64,000 bases of DNA from Longimonas halophila (GCF_002554705.1 NZ_PDEP01000011.1:62001-126000), one strand, 5' to 3'. Counted from the stretch's first letter, positions 8,953 to 18,269 are shown. Notes: a model not told the origin generated them from the letters alone. Made by a program: numbers and translations.

Positions 8953-10116
8953 GTGCTTAAGCTCATCGCTGCCCTTCGTGACCGGTTTTACGCGCTTCCG
9001 CCCGCCAACAAGTACGTGACGTGGACGGTGCTGGTGCTTTCGGCTGTGGGCGTGGTGGCTGTGTACAGCGCGATCACGTTCTTCGCCGATGTGAACTCAG
9101 GCGGCAACACGGAGCTGTTTCTGCTGCGCCATGTGCTGCGGGTGGGCATCGCCCTTCTTGCTATGTTTGCAATGAGCCTTGTTGACTACCGCCTGCTGGC
9201 CCGGTACAGCCGCGTGCTACTGGTGGGCGCGCTGGGACTGCTTCTTGTTGTAAAGCTGATGGGGCTGGTTACCGAGGGGCCAGCGCGCTGGATTCGCGTT
9301 GGCGGGGTGGGCTTTCAGCCGTCGGATCTGGCGCGGGTGGCGCTGCTGCTCTACGTGGGGGTGCTACTTACCAAAAAGCAAGAATATATCAAGAGCTTCA
9401 GCCGATCTTTTCTGCCCGTGCTGGTATGGGTGGGAGCCACTGTGCTACTGGTGGGGCTGGAAGACCTTTCTACCTCTGCGGTCATGGTAATGGGCGTAAT
9501 TGCCATGTGCTTTGTAGCACGCGTAAGTGCTACGCAGATTAGCACGCTGGCGCTACTGGGCCTGGTGATGGCCGCCGGTCTCATTCTCGCCGAGCCGCAC
9601 CGCGCGGCACGGGTGGAGTCGTTTGTGGGCGTCGATCTGTTCGATACCACCGATGCCGAGTACGTGCTCGACGAACAGGGCGAGGGCTACCAGGCGCGCC
9701 AGGCTCGCATTGCGTTTGCGATGGGGGGACTTACGGGCGTAGGACCCGGCAAGAGCACGCAGCGCGACTTTCTGCCGACCCCGTACAATGACTTCATCTT
9801 TGCGATTGTCGCCGAAGAGTACGGTCTGCTCGGAGCGCTCGGACTTCTCTTTGCATTTGGCTTGCTGCTCTTTCAGGGCTTTCTCCGAATCGCCAGAAAC
9901 GCGCCCGACCCACTGGGAGCGTTTCTGGCCACCGGCTTCACGACCCTCATTGTGCTGTATGGATTCATCCATGCGGGCGTGTCGTGCGGGCTGCTCCCGG
10001 TTACCGGACTGCCGCTTCCGTTTGTATCGTACGGCGGTACATCCATGCTGGCCAATGGTGTGATGGCCGGGATCCTTCTCAACATTTCGCGACAGACCTC
10101 TACCGACGCCAAATGA
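8953..10116 (+). CDS. ftsW: Septal peptidoglycan polymerase FtsW (SEDS family)
   Basis: 387 residues from a GTG start. It has about 10 transmembrane helices and is the SEDS glycosyltransferase that works with FtsI. Seen: FQPSDLARVALLLYV, EDLSTSAVM, the long extracellular loop around 215-260, DFIFAIVAEEYG, and a C-terminal PVTGLPLPFVSYGGTS motif diagnostic of SEDS proteins. The stop overlaps the murG start (ATGA at 10113-10116), which points to translational coupling. Confidence 0.95.
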   Translation: MLKLIAALRDRFYALPPANKYVTWTVLVLSAVGVVAVYSAITFFADVNSGGNTELFLLRHVLRVGIALLAMFAMSLVDYRLLARYSRVLLVGALGLLLVVKLMGLVTEGPARWIRVGGVGFQPSDLARVALLLYVGVLLTKKQEYIKSFSRSFLPVLVWVGATVLLVGLEDLSTSAVMVMGVIAMCFVARVSATQISTLALLGLVMAAGLILAEPHRAARVESFVGVDLFDTTDAEYVLDEQGEGYQARQARIAFAMGGLTGVGPGKSTQRDFLPTPYNDFIFAIVAEEYGLLGALGLLFAFGLLLFQGFLRIARNAPDPLGAFLATGFTTLIVLYGFIHAGVSCGLLPVTGLPLPFVSYGGTSMLANGVMAGILLNISRQTSTDAK

Positions 10117-11219
10117 GCACTCGTCCTCCCCACATCTTACTGGCGGGCGGTGGCACCGGCGGCCATGTGTATCCGGCGATCGCTATTGCCGACGCCATTC
10201 GCAATATCCGCCCCGACGCGGTCGTCGTGTTTGCCGGTACGCGCGATCGCCTCGAAGCCCGGGCGGTGCCACAGGCCGGGTATGCCCTGCATCCGATTAC
10301 CATACGCGGCTTCCAGCGCGCATGGACGTGGAAGAACCTAACATTCCCGATTGCACTGATGCGCGGGCTGATGCAGAGCTGGCGCCTTACCGGTGCTATT
10401 CGTCCCGATGTGGTGGTGGGCACCGGCGGGTACGTGGCCGGGCCCGTTGGGCTGGCGGCATGGCTACGCGGCATCCCGCTCGTGGTGCAAGAGCAAAACG
10501 CGTATGTGGGCGTTACGAACCGGCTGTTGAGTCCGCTCGCAGATGCGGTGCACGTCGCCTTTCCGGAAGCTCAGTCCGCGCTCCCCAATGGACGCACGCA
10601 CCTAAGCGGCAACCCCATCCGCCCCGCTCTGTTAGAGGCCAACCCCGACGCTGCACGCACCCGCCACGGGGTTGCCCCACGCGACATGGTGCTTCTCGTA
10701 ACAGGCGGGTCGCTGGGCAGTGCCGCGCTCAACGACGCCCTGTATACCCACCACGAAGCGCTGCTGGAGGCGTTTCCGCACCTGCATCTGTGGTGGCAAA
10801 CCGGCACTCGCTACTACGATGACCTCGACCGCCGCACTGCGGCCCATCCGCGACTGCGGCTCATGGAGTACATCGACCGGATGGACGAGGCATATGCCGT
10901 GGCCGACCTGGCCCTGTGCCGGGCGGGCGCGCTCACGTGTAGCGAACTGCTGGCTACCGCCACGCCTGCCGTACTGGTGCCCTCCCCCAACGTGGTGGCC
11001 GACCATCAGACCAAAAACGCGCGCAGCCTGCGCAATGCCGGTGCTGCAGAACTGCTGCCCGAATCCGACTTACACGAGCATCTTTTGGATACGCTGCATC
11101 CGCTTCTTTCGAATGCGGAGCCCCGCGCCGCGCTGGCCAATGCGGCCCGTACCCACGCCAAACCCGATGCCGCCCGCACGATTGCCCGCGATGTGCTACG
11201 CCGCGCCGCTCACTCGTAA
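10113..11219 (+). CDS. murG: UDP-GlcNAc:lipid I N-acetylglucosaminyltransferase MurG
   Basis: 368 residues. It converts lipid I to lipid II on the inner face of the membrane. Seen: the first glycine loop GGGTGGH (12-18), GTGGYVAGP, QEQNAYVG, and the second loop VTGGSLGSAALND. CRAGALTCSEL and the PSPNVVADHQTKNA region contact UDP-GlcNAc in known structures. The ATG at 10113 is preferred because it overlaps the ftsW stop and puts the glycine loop at the usual distance from the N-terminus. An upstream in-frame ATG at 9984 lies inside ftsW. Confidence 0.96.
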   Translation: MSTRPPHILLAGGGTGGHVYPAIAIADAIRNIRPDAVVVFAGTRDRLEARAVPQAGYALHPITIRGFQRAWTWKNLTFPIALMRGLMQSWRLTGAIRPDVVVGTGGYVAGPVGLAAWLRGIPLVVQEQNAYVGVTNRLLSPLADAVHVAFPEAQSALPNGRTHLSGNPIRPALLEANPDAARTRHGVAPRDMVLLVTGGSLGSAALNDALYTHHEALLEAFPHLHLWWQTGTRYYDDLDRRTAAHPRLRLMEYIDRMDEAYAVADLALCRAGALTCSELLATATPAVLVPSPNVVADHQTKNARSLRNAGAAELLPESDLHEHLLDTLHPLLSNAEPRAALANAARTHAKPDAARTIARDVLRRAAHS

Positions 11220-11253
11220 CATCTGCTTATAGTCGCCTGTTGCCTTCTGCTTC

Positions 11254-12687
11254 ATGAGTACACCCCGACGACGACAACCTGCGCTCGGCCGCATCCGCCA
11301 GGTACACATGGTGGGCATTGGCGGCATTGGCATGAGCTCCATTGCCGAGGTGCTGATCAACCGGGGCTACCGCGTGACCGGGTCTGACCTGGTGCAGAAC
11401 GACGTCACTGCGCATCTTGAATCGCTGGGGGCCACGATCTACACCGGCCACGATGCCGAACAGATCGGCGAGGCGGATGTGGTGGTTTACTCCTCAGCCA
11501 TCGACCCAACGCAAAATCCAGAAACGCGCGCCGCCACCGAGCGCCGCATCTCGCTCATCCCCCGTGCCGAAATGTTGGGCGAGCTGATGCGCATGAAGTT
11601 TGGCGTGGGCATCGCTGGTACGCACGGAAAAACGACCACCACTTCCATGGCGGGGCTGGTGACGACCGAGGGCGCCTTCGACCCCACGATCATCGTAGGA
11701 GGCAAAGTGGCTGTGTTCGGCTCCAACGCCGTAGCGGGTGAGGGCGATATCATCGTGATCGAAGCCGACGAGTACGACCGCACGTTCTTGCGGCTTACGC
11801 CCTCGCTCGCGGTCATTACCAGCATCGATGTCGACCACCTCGACATCTATGACGACCTCGACGACATCAAGCAGGCATTCGTGCAGTACGCCAACAGCGT
11901 GCCCTTCTTTGGCGCCGCGATCGTCTGCCTCGACGACCCCAACGTGCAGTCGATTGTGGGCCAGATTGAGCGGCGCGTGATTACCTACGGCACCACCCGG
12001 CAAGCGCAGATTCGGTCGGAAGATATTGTCTACGACGGACTGCGAGCGTCGTTTACGGTGATGCGAGAAGGGGAAGCACTGGGGCGCATTCAGCTTGCCG
12101 TGCCCGGAGCCTACAACATCCAGAATGCTCTGGCCGCGGTCGCCGTAGGCCACGAGCTTGACATTCCGTTCGAGCACATCCGCGACGGCCTGGCGCGGTT
12201 TTCGGGCGTGCAGCGACGGTTTGAAAAGGTGGGCGAGGCCGGTGGCATCACGGTTATCGACGACTACGCGCACCACCCCACCGCGCTGCGTGGCACGCTC
12301 AATGCCGCCAGCGACGGCTTTCCAGATCGGCGCCTGGTCGCTGTCTTCCAGCCCCACCTGTACTCGCGCACCCGCGACCTGCTCGACGACTTTGCACGTT
12401 CGTTCTTTAATGCCGATATGCTCGTGCTCACCGAAATCTACGGAGCCCGCGAATCGCCCATCGATGGCGTAAGCGGGCAGCGCCTTGCTGAGCAGGCTCG
12501 GGCCTTTGGGCACCAGAATGTACAGTGGGTATCCAGCCTGTCGGATCTGCCCACCCGCCTCCTCGATTTGACGCGTTCAGGCGACGTGGTGCTCATGCTG
12601 GGCGCGGGCGATATTTGGCGCGCCAGCCGCACGTTTGTGGAGCGCCTAAACGAACGTCATGCTGCCCACTCCTCTGAGGCCTCATGA
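11254..12687 (+). CDS. murC: UDP-N-acetylmuramate--L-alanine ligase MurC
   Basis: 477 residues. It adds L-alanine to UDP-MurNAc, the first step of stem-peptide synthesis. Seen: VHMVGIGGIGMSS (17-29), SDLVQND, YSSAID, the ATP loop GTHGKTTTT (122-130), EADEYDRTFL, and DDYAHHPTAL near the C-terminal domain. Its last four bases overlap the ftsQ start (ATGA). Confidence 0.96.
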   Translation: MSTPRRRQPALGRIRQVHMVGIGGIGMSSIAEVLINRGYRVTGSDLVQNDVTAHLESLGATIYTGHDAEQIGEADVVVYSSAIDPTQNPETRAATERRISLIPRAEMLGELMRMKFGVGIAGTHGKTTTTSMAGLVTTEGAFDPTIIVGGKVAVFGSNAVAGEGDIIVIEADEYDRTFLRLTPSLAVITSIDVDHLDIYDDLDDIKQAFVQYANSVPFFGAAIVCLDDPNVQSIVGQIERRVITYGTTRQAQIRSEDIVYDGLRASFTVMREGEALGRIQLAVPGAYNIQNALAAVAVGHELDIPFEHIRDGLARFSGVQRRFEKVGEAGGITVIDDYAHHPTALRGTLNAASDGFPDRRLVAVFQPHLYSRTRDLLDDFARSFFNADMLVLTEIYGARESPIDGVSGQRLAEQARAFGHQNVQWVSSLSDLPTRLLDLTRSGDVVLMLGAGDIWRASRTFVERLNERHAAHSSEAS

Positions 12688-13445
12688 AGCTGTCCGTTCG
12701 TCATCTGCTTCGAGACAATGCGTCGCGGCCTGCTACCGCTGCCACGGGCGTTGTAGCGCTGGCTGTGCTGGTGCTGGTGGGGGCCCTGGCGTGGCGCTGG
12801 GCCGCCGGTGGCACCGTTAGCGCCGTGCACGTGTCTGGGCATACGGTGCTCTCAGCCGACTCGGTGCGTACGCTGGCCGACTTGCAAACCGGCCAGCCGC
12901 TTCGTACGGTTGAACCAGAACGCACAGCGGGCCGTCTCAACAAGCACCCCTGGATTGCCGAGAGCACCGTGCGTCCCCGTCCCTTTCGCAATCGCGTTGA
13001 CATTAAGATTCAGGAGCGCACGCCCTACGGACGCTGGGTTACTCCCAGGGGCTCCCCTCGCTTCTTTTTGGATGCCAACGGCCATGCGCTGCCCGCACGC
13101 TCCGATACCACCTTTGACGTGCCATTGGTGTACGACGATTCCGTTTCGTATCATACCACTGAGCCTGTAGTGCGCCCGGCTACGCAGCAGATGCTGCGCG
13201 CTCTGGCCACCGCCGACACGGCACGCGCCCTAATTTCTGGCTTCCGTACGGATCCCGACCACGCCGTAGACTTGTACGTAACGCACCCTGAAGGATACAC
13301 CATGACGGTGCATATGGGGCACACCCGCTATTCCAACAAACTTCAACGCCTCAAAGCGTTTCATACGCATGTGCTCCCGTACACCGATGGCCCCATTCGC
13401 ACCATCGATCTGCGGTTTGAGGAGCAGGTTATTACGCAGCCGTAG
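12684..13445 (+). CDS. ftsQ: FtsQ-type cell division protein
   Basis: 253 residues: a short cytoplasmic N-terminus, one transmembrane helix (about 17-40), and a periplasmic POTRA-like domain. That domain starts VSAVHVSGHTVLSADSV and includes the typical NKHPWIAESTVRPRPF segment. A beta domain follows. FtsQ scaffolds the FtsQLB complex. The identification combines topology, the POTRA signature and position between murC and ftsA. Translation is probably coupled to murC through the ATGA overlap. Confidence 0.9.
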   Translation: MKLSVRHLLRDNASRPATAATGVVALAVLVLVGALAWRWAAGGTVSAVHVSGHTVLSADSVRTLADLQTGQPLRTVEPERTAGRLNKHPWIAESTVRPRPFRNRVDIKIQERTPYGRWVTPRGSPRFFLDANGHALPARSDTTFDVPLVYDDSVSYHTTEPVVRPATQQMLRALATADTARALISGFRTDPDHAVDLYVTHPEGYTMTVHMGHTRYSNKLQRLKAFHTHVLPYTDGPIRTIDLRFEEQVITQP

Positions 13446-13507
13446 CTTGCGCCTGCCACCGCGTGTCGGACCCGTTTCTTTTGTACGATGCAACAGCACA
13501 CGCACCT

Positions 13508-14770
13508 ATGGATGAACATATCGTAGTAGGAGTCGACATTGGAACGACAAAGGTCTGTGCCGTTGTGGCCGCCAAGAATGAGCTGGGACAGATCAACATT
13601 CTGGGGATGGGCATGGCCGCCTCTGACGGCCTTAACCGTGGTGTCGTTGTCAACATCGACCGCACGGTTAACGCGGTGCGCAAAGCCATTGAGGAAGCCG
13701 AGCGTGCTGCTGGCGTCGAGGTCCACAATGTCATCGTCGGTATCGCGGGCGATCATGTGCAAAGCTTTCAGAGCCGTGGCGTCGTAACCATCCGCTCGGG
13801 CGAGATCACGCAGCAAGACGTGCAGCGCCTGCTCGAAGACACCATGCAGGTGTCGCTGCCCGCCGACCGTGAGATTCTGCACGTCATTCCTCAGGAGTTT
13901 ATTGTAGATGGCCAAGATGGCGTCGCCGACCCGGTGGGCATGAGCGGCGTTCGAATGGAGGCCAACGTTCACATCATCACCGGCTTAATTTCTGCAGCTA
14001 AGAACATCTACCGCTGCATCGAAAAGGCCGGCTTTCAAGTGGCTGACATTGTGCTGGAGCCCCTGGCTTCCTCCTTTGCCGTATTGCACGACGATGAGAA
14101 AGAGGTTGGTGTTGCTCTCATCGACATTGGCGGGGGCACAACAGACATTGCCGTCTTCGAGGACCACACCATTCGCCACACCGCGGTGATCGCCGTTGCC
14201 GGTAACAAAGTGACGGATGACATCGGCAAGGGCATGAGCGTGATGCGCGACCAGGCTGAGCAGTTGAAACGGCAGTTTGGCACGGCGCTCGTTGACGTGG
14301 CCGACCCGAATGAGCAGATCGAGATCCCGGGCATTGGCGGGCGGCCCGAAAAAACCATTGGCCGCGACGCCTTGGCGCAGGTCATTCAGCCGCGCATGGA
14401 AGAGATTTTAGAGATTGCTTCGATTGAGATTAAGCAGCGGAGCGAGTATGGGCGCCACCTCGGAGTGGGGTGTGTGCTGACCGGCGGAGGCTCGCTCATC
14501 CCGGGTACTGCCGAACTGGCTGCTGAGGTGCTGGGCATGGAAGCACGCATTGGTCGCCCCATGGGCCTGAGTGGCGGACTCGTCGAGGAGGTGAGCGATC
14601 CAAAGTTTTCAACGGGCGTTGGTCTGGTCTTGTACGGCATGCGTCCCGAAATCATCGGCGGGTCTACACTCAGTGAAGACGTTCGCGCCGAGAGCAACGA
14701 CCACAACGAGGGCCAGACGCTCATGGATCGCCTTGCCGCTCGCATGAAGTCGTGGTTTGATGAACTGTAA
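13508..14770 (+). CDS. ftsA: Cell division protein FtsA (actin-like FtsZ membrane tether)
   Basis: 420 residues from ATG 13508. An in-frame GTG at 13463 would add 15 residues (MSDPFLLYDATAHAP) that look unlike FtsA, so the later start is preferred but not proven. Seen: the phosphate-1 loop DIGTTK (10-15), the family-specific 1C domain region, IDIGGGTTDIAVF (phosphate-2), and LTGGGSLIPG (adenosine loop). The C-terminus, MDRLAARMKSWFDEL, can form the amphipathic helix that binds membrane in known FtsA proteins. Confidence 0.95.
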   Translation: MDEHIVVGVDIGTTKVCAVVAAKNELGQINILGMGMAASDGLNRGVVVNIDRTVNAVRKAIEEAERAAGVEVHNVIVGIAGDHVQSFQSRGVVTIRSGEITQQDVQRLLEDTMQVSLPADREILHVIPQEFIVDGQDGVADPVGMSGVRMEANVHIITGLISAAKNIYRCIEKAGFQVADIVLEPLASSFAVLHDDEKEVGVALIDIGGGTTDIAVFEDHTIRHTAVIAVAGNKVTDDIGKGMSVMRDQAEQLKRQFGTALVDVADPNEQIEIPGIGGRPEKTIGRDALAQVIQPRMEEILEIASIEIKQRSEYGRHLGVGCVLTGGGSLIPGTAELAAEVLGMEARIGRPMGLSGGLVEEVSDPKFSTGVGLVLYGMRPEIIGGSTLSEDVRAESNDHNEGQTLMDRLAARMKSWFDEL

Positions 14771-15244
14771 TGTTCACTGAACTGTGATGGACGCGGGGGC
14801 AAGCGCTTCCGTCTTTGCATCTCCACGACTTCTCCGTTCCAATACCCCGCCACGCACATAATCCATGATCCTGCTACGCATTTTACGCGGAGAGATCTAA
14901 CGATCTTGCAAGAGGGGCGGTTACTTGGTACACTTTAGGGCCTTTGACTGCTACGTTTAGGACACAAAGAGGCACCATAACATTACATACCCAAAAACCA
15001 TCTGTGTATTTTAGCACCAGTCCGCTTTACGGTAGCTGTTAGTTTTACCTGCTTCTTGAGACATTCGTCTTGCGCATGACCTTTGTGGGGCGTTGACAAA
15101 GCGCGGGTAGGCTTCTATTTTACACCTGCGTTGAACATTTTTACAGCGCTATCATATGTTAACGCTACATGCACACCCATCACGGAACCGCTCATTTCGT
15201 GAACGCTGCGGGCATCTGCATTTGTATCCAACCTGGAGGGACCC
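14771..15244 (+). promoter_or_regulatory. ftsA-ftsZ intergenic region with ftsZ promoter and strong RBS
   Basis: A 474 bp gap without a supportable gene, more AT-rich than its flanks. A good promoter is visible: TTGACA 15093-15098, a 17 bp spacer, then TATTTTA 15116-15122, about 120 bp before ftsZ. A Shine-Dalgarno sequence GGAGGG (15235-15240) lies 4 bases before the ATG. Such a site is rare in this window, where most genes have none. Together they suggest that ftsZ has its own promoter and high translation, giving the excess of FtsZ over FtsA seen in other bacteria (inference). Confidence 0.55.
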
Positions 15245-16636
15245 ATGGATAACGACTTTAGTTCTCGATTTTCGTTCGATGACGCGGCCAACGAGGAAGC
15301 CAAGATCTGCGTAGTTGGTGTTGGCGGCGGTGGTGGTAATGCCATCAATAACATGGTGGCGAAAGGCATCCGTGGGGATGTCGACTTCATTGCCGTAAAC
15401 ACCGACTCGCAGGCCCTGGCTAACAACGAGGCCTCTCATAAAATTCAGGCGGGCCGTACGCTCACCAAAGGGTTGGGTGCCGGTGCGCGCCCTGACCGCG
15501 GGGCTGAGGCTGTCGAAGAAAGTAGCCACGAAATCGAGCAGGCGCTCGAAGGCTACGACATGGTCTTTATTACGGCTGGCATGGGCGGAGGCACGGGCAC
15601 AGGAGGAGCCCCTGTGGTCGCCTCCATTGCCCGCAACATGGACATCCTGACGGTGGCTGTGGTCACCAAGCCCTTCATGTGCGAAGGCGGACGCCGTATG
15701 CGGACGGCCGAGCAAGGCATCGAACTGCTCCGCGAAAACGTGGATACGCTCATCGTTATCCCGAATGAGCGGCTGCTCGACATTGTTGATGACAGCACCA
15801 GCCTGGTCGAAGCCTTCGCTGAAGCTGATGAGGTGCTCTACAATGCCACCCGTGGCATCAGCGACCTGATTACAGTAAGTGGTATTATCAACCTTGACTT
15901 TGCTGATGTCAAGACCACAATGAAAAATGGAGGTACGGCCCTCATGGGCGCGTCGACGGCTTCCGGTAGCGACCGCGCGGAGAAAGCAGCCGTGCAGGCA
16001 ATCAGTAGTCCCTTGCTTGACGGACTCACCATTGCTGGGGCCACCAATGTACTGGTCAACATTACATCGGGCCCGTCGCTGGGGCTGCGCGAAGCCACGA
16101 AGGCAACAGGAATTATCCAGAGCGAAGCTGGCGAGGACGTAGAAGTGATCTTCGGTACGGTCATCGACGAAGATATGGGCGAGGAGCTCCGTGTTACGGT
16201 CATCGCTACGGGGTTTAAGCGCGATACCGATGACAGCGGCGCAGCGTCTCATCAGCAGACAGGAACGCCCTCATCCTCCCAGGCGCCACGCAATCCGCCC
16301 CCCAATTCGTCTTCAGGTCAGCAGCAAGGCGGTGTGCGTCGTACCGTCCCCCTTGATGGAAATGCTTCATACCACTATAAAGGGGAGGATAACCTGCGCG
16401 TCCTGGATAAACCAGCCTACGAACGCCGTAGCGTACCGCCGCGCGATAATGCACCGCCTGCTGACAGCAACACGCCCAATCAGGCTGATGAGGGCTCGCA
16501 GACCAACCAAGACGGTCCTCGCGTGCGCCGCCTTCGAGCCGATGATGTGGATGATCGTGAGGGACGCAACAACACGTCGCGCAGCCGTAACGATGACTCT
16601 GACACGCCAGCTTTCTTGCGTAAAATGATGGACTAA
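15245..16636 (+). CDS. ftsZ: Cell division GTPase FtsZ
   Basis: 463 residues, somewhat longer than the typical 380-400. This tubulin homologue forms the Z-ring. Seen: VGVGGGGGNAINNM (24-37), NTDSQAL, the GTP signature GGGTGTG (114-120), and the T7-loop region NLDFADVKTTM. After about residue 330 comes a long Ser/Gln/Asn/Pro/Asp-rich linker. The end, DTPAFLRKMMD, is the conserved C-terminal peptide that binds FtsA and other partners. Start supported by the GGAGGG ribosome binding site. Confidence 0.98.
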   Translation: MDNDFSSRFSFDDAANEEAKICVVGVGGGGGNAINNMVAKGIRGDVDFIAVNTDSQALANNEASHKIQAGRTLTKGLGAGARPDRGAEAVEESSHEIEQALEGYDMVFITAGMGGGTGTGGAPVVASIARNMDILTVAVVTKPFMCEGGRRMRTAEQGIELLRENVDTLIVIPNERLLDIVDDSTSLVEAFAEADEVLYNATRGISDLITVSGIINLDFADVKTTMKNGGTALMGASTASGSDRAEKAAVQAISSPLLDGLTIAGATNVLVNITSGPSLGLREATKATGIIQSEAGEDVEVIFGTVIDEDMGEELRVTVIATGFKRDTDDSGAASHQQTGTPSSSQAPRNPPPNSSSGQQQGGVRRTVPLDGNASYHYKGEDNLRVLDKPAYERRSVPPRDNAPPADSNTPNQADEGSQTNQDGPRVRRLRADDVDDREGRNNTSRSRNDDSDTPAFLRKMMD

Positions 16637-17030
16637 GGCACGCGGTAGCTGGTGCTTAGTCACCTGCTACAGATGCCCGCACAAGATGAAAGCGCACAAG
16701 GTGCCGGGCATCAGATTTTCCCCTTTCGGGGCCCTCCAGCCCCACCACGGCCCCTGCAGTTCGCATTCGAGCAGTAGGACCAACGATTGAGCACCGTTGG
16801 TTGGTCGTGGCTCTGCGTGGACGGAGACGTGGTCTTCGTTCTCGCACCTATGAGAAACGCCACACCTCTGGACAGTCCCAGAGGTGTGGCGTTCTTTGTT
16901 TGGTGGAAGTGATAGGGTCTCCTGATGCAACCCTTTCCGGGGGTACCCTCAGTCTCCAGCTACTGGTCACCTTTCCTCCATCACTTGCCATTGAACCACT
17001 GCCAGGATAAAGAAGGTACCCGGTCTGGAC
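16637..17030. other. ftsZ downstream region without a gene
   Basis: 394 bp between ftsZ and the convergent small membrane protein gene. No supportable coding region. It contains a weak hairpin (arms GATGCCCG 16672-16679 and CGGGCATC 16705-16712, followed by a short T/C-rich tract) and the strong terminator listed separately. Confidence 0.6.
16856..16900 (+). terminator. Strong intrinsic terminator after ftsZ (probably bidirectional)
   Basis: Perfect 16 bp inverted repeat with arms 16856-16871 and 16878-16893 and a 6-base loop, followed by CTTTGTTT on the plus strand. The first arm starts with AA, so the minus strand also has a short U tract. It lies between the plus-strand dcw cluster and the convergent minus-strand gene pair, where a bidirectional terminator would be expected. 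Confidence 0.8.
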
Positions 17031-17312
17031 TTAGAACACCAGGTACATCAGCGCGCCGAAGAGCGTACCCAAGCCGATCAGTACGAGTCCGATGGCACGA
17101 ACTCGCAGCGCCACCGACAATGCTTCATGCGAAACGGTCCGATCGGCCAGCTCAATGGCTCCATACACAAAAGCCGAGCCTGCAAACACCATAATTGCAG
17201 CCAATCCAAGCATGGGGTCTACCGCAAACAACTGCAGGGTCACCACGACCATGGCTACCCCAATGAGCAGCACAAATGCCAGCCCGGGCCCCATATAACG
17301 CGTCAGACTCAT
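17031..17312 (-). CDS. Small membrane protein of unknown function
   Basis: 93 residues with about three hydrophobic helices (about 9-30, 34-52, 70-92) and few charged residues. I do not recognise a family. The start ATG (17310-17312) overlaps the stop of the upstream cyclophilin gene (ATGA), so the two are probably cotranslated. This overlap is the main support that the gene is real. Confidence 0.7.
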   Translation of the reverse strand: MSLTRYMGPGLAFVLLIGVAMVVVTLQLFAVDPMLGLAAIMVFAGSAFVYGAIELADRTVSHEALSVALRVRAIGLVLIGLGTLFGALMYLVF

Positions 17313-17800
17313 GCTTTTTTAGTCACCGTTACCTGGTTCATCACATCGCCCTCGTTGATGGCGTCAACGACATCTTGGCCCTCTTCGACCGTGCCAAATA
17401 CCGTGTGATTGCCGTCGAGGTGAGGCTGTGGTGCCCGCGTGATGAAGAACTGACTTCCGTTCGTGTTCGGTCCTGCATTGGCCATTGAAATGACGCCCAG
17501 GTCATGTGTGAGCGGATTGTTATCCACTTCGTCGTCGAACGTATAGCCGGGTCCGCCGCGTCCGGTGCCTGTGGGATCACCTCCCTGAATCATGAATCCA
17601 TCAATGACACGGTGAAACGCGAGCCCGTCGTAGAACGACTCCTCCGCCAGAAAGACAAAGTTGTTCACAGTGTTTGGGGCGTGTTCAGGATGCAGCCTAA
17701 GCACGATACGTCCCTTCGCTGTTTCAATTTCAGCGCGGTAGGTTGCATCAGGGTCGATCGTCAGGTTGGGTGGGGCATCCCACGTAGGATGATCAGCCAT
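17309..17800 (-). CDS. Peptidyl-prolyl cis-trans isomerase, cyclophilin type
   Basis: 163 residues, a single cyclophilin domain without a signal peptide, so probably cytoplasmic (PpiB-like). Seen: [16 protein letters not shown], containing the catalytic Arg, plus [17 protein letters not shown] and [11 protein letters not shown]. These are the conserved active-site blocks. It lies upstream of a small membrane protein gene with an ATGA overlap. Confidence 0.93.
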   Translation of the reverse strand: MADHPTWDAPPNLTIDPDATYRAEIETAKGRIVLRLHPEHAPNTVNNFVFLAEESFYDGLAFHRVIDGFMIQGGDPTGTGRGGPGYTFDDEVDNNPLTHDLGVISMANAGPNTNGSQFFITRAPQPHLDGNHTVFGTVEEGQDVVDAINEGDVMNQVTVTKKA

Positions 17801-17922
17801 AAGAGTGAGGTATCATGTCATTCAAGTAAGATCGCAAAGCAAAGACTTAGCACCCTTGCGTTCCCGTCGGTGTTTCAATATGAAGGTGCGTTGATGGGGT
17901 ATTGATTGACGCGGGGGGCGAC

Positions 17923-17967
17923 AAAAAAAGCCAGGCGAGCATGCTCACCCGTACATGCTTGCCTGGC
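17923..17967 (-). terminator. Intrinsic terminator of the 6S-like RNA candidate
   Basis: On the minus strand a 14 bp stem with one G-U pair (arms 17954-17967 and 17930-17943 in plus coordinates) is followed by seven T residues (17929-17923). Its strength and the absence of a coding gene immediately upstream indicate that it ends a non-coding transcript. The next upstream minus-strand coding gene ends 300 bp away. Confidence 0.8.
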
Positions 17968-18156
17968 AACGGAGGCCTCCGTAGTGCAGAGACCACGGGA
18001 GGTGAACGGTGGAATGTTGCACCCACGTTCGCTATGATGCAGTGACAAGCAACGTGCCACGACGAGAAGAGCCCGAAGGACGGAGAACGATCGCCGCTTC
18101 CCCTACGATGGCTCTGGTTCAAACCGTAGGCTCTACGGGACACCGACACCGCAGGT
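17925..18156 (-). ncRNA. Candidate structured RNA, 6S-like
   Basis: A GC-rich, non-coding, highly structured stretch on the minus strand ends in a strong terminator. From a putative start near 18154, just after a TATCCT box at 18166-18161, to the terminator hairpin is about 185 nt, the usual size of 6S RNA. The 5' part (CCCGTAGAGCC) can pair with the 3' part (GGTCTCTGCACTACGG). The middle carries a terminal hairpin with a CCTTCGGG apex. This long-rod layout with a central open region fits 6S RNA, which sequesters RNA polymerase. I could not run a covariance model. It could be another structured RNA. Confidence 0.45.
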
Positions 18157-18193
18157 GTACAGGATAGCATACGGTCTTTTTCCAACCCAGGTT

Positions 18194-18222
18194 AGCCCAA
18201 AGTAAGAAACCAAAACAGGTTC
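18194..18222. repeat. Lone copy of a MITE-like element end
   Basis: About 27 of 29 bases match the right terminal segment of the element at 22081-22265 (GAACCTGTTTTG... read on the minus strand). No partner end or transposase gene is nearby. It sits about 30-40 bp upstream of the putative start of the 6S-like RNA, so it may now be part of that promoter region. Confidence 0.6.
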
Positions 18223-18269
18223 TTAGTGCGAAATCCTGGTGCGGGAGAGAAAACGCTATGACGGAGTTG

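Noticed and set aside
16672-16712. Hairpin with GATGCCCG/CGGGCATC arms as a riboswitch or small RNA
   Set aside because: The stem is only 8 bp with a 25-base loop and no known aptamer features; a much better terminator lies 150 bp downstream.
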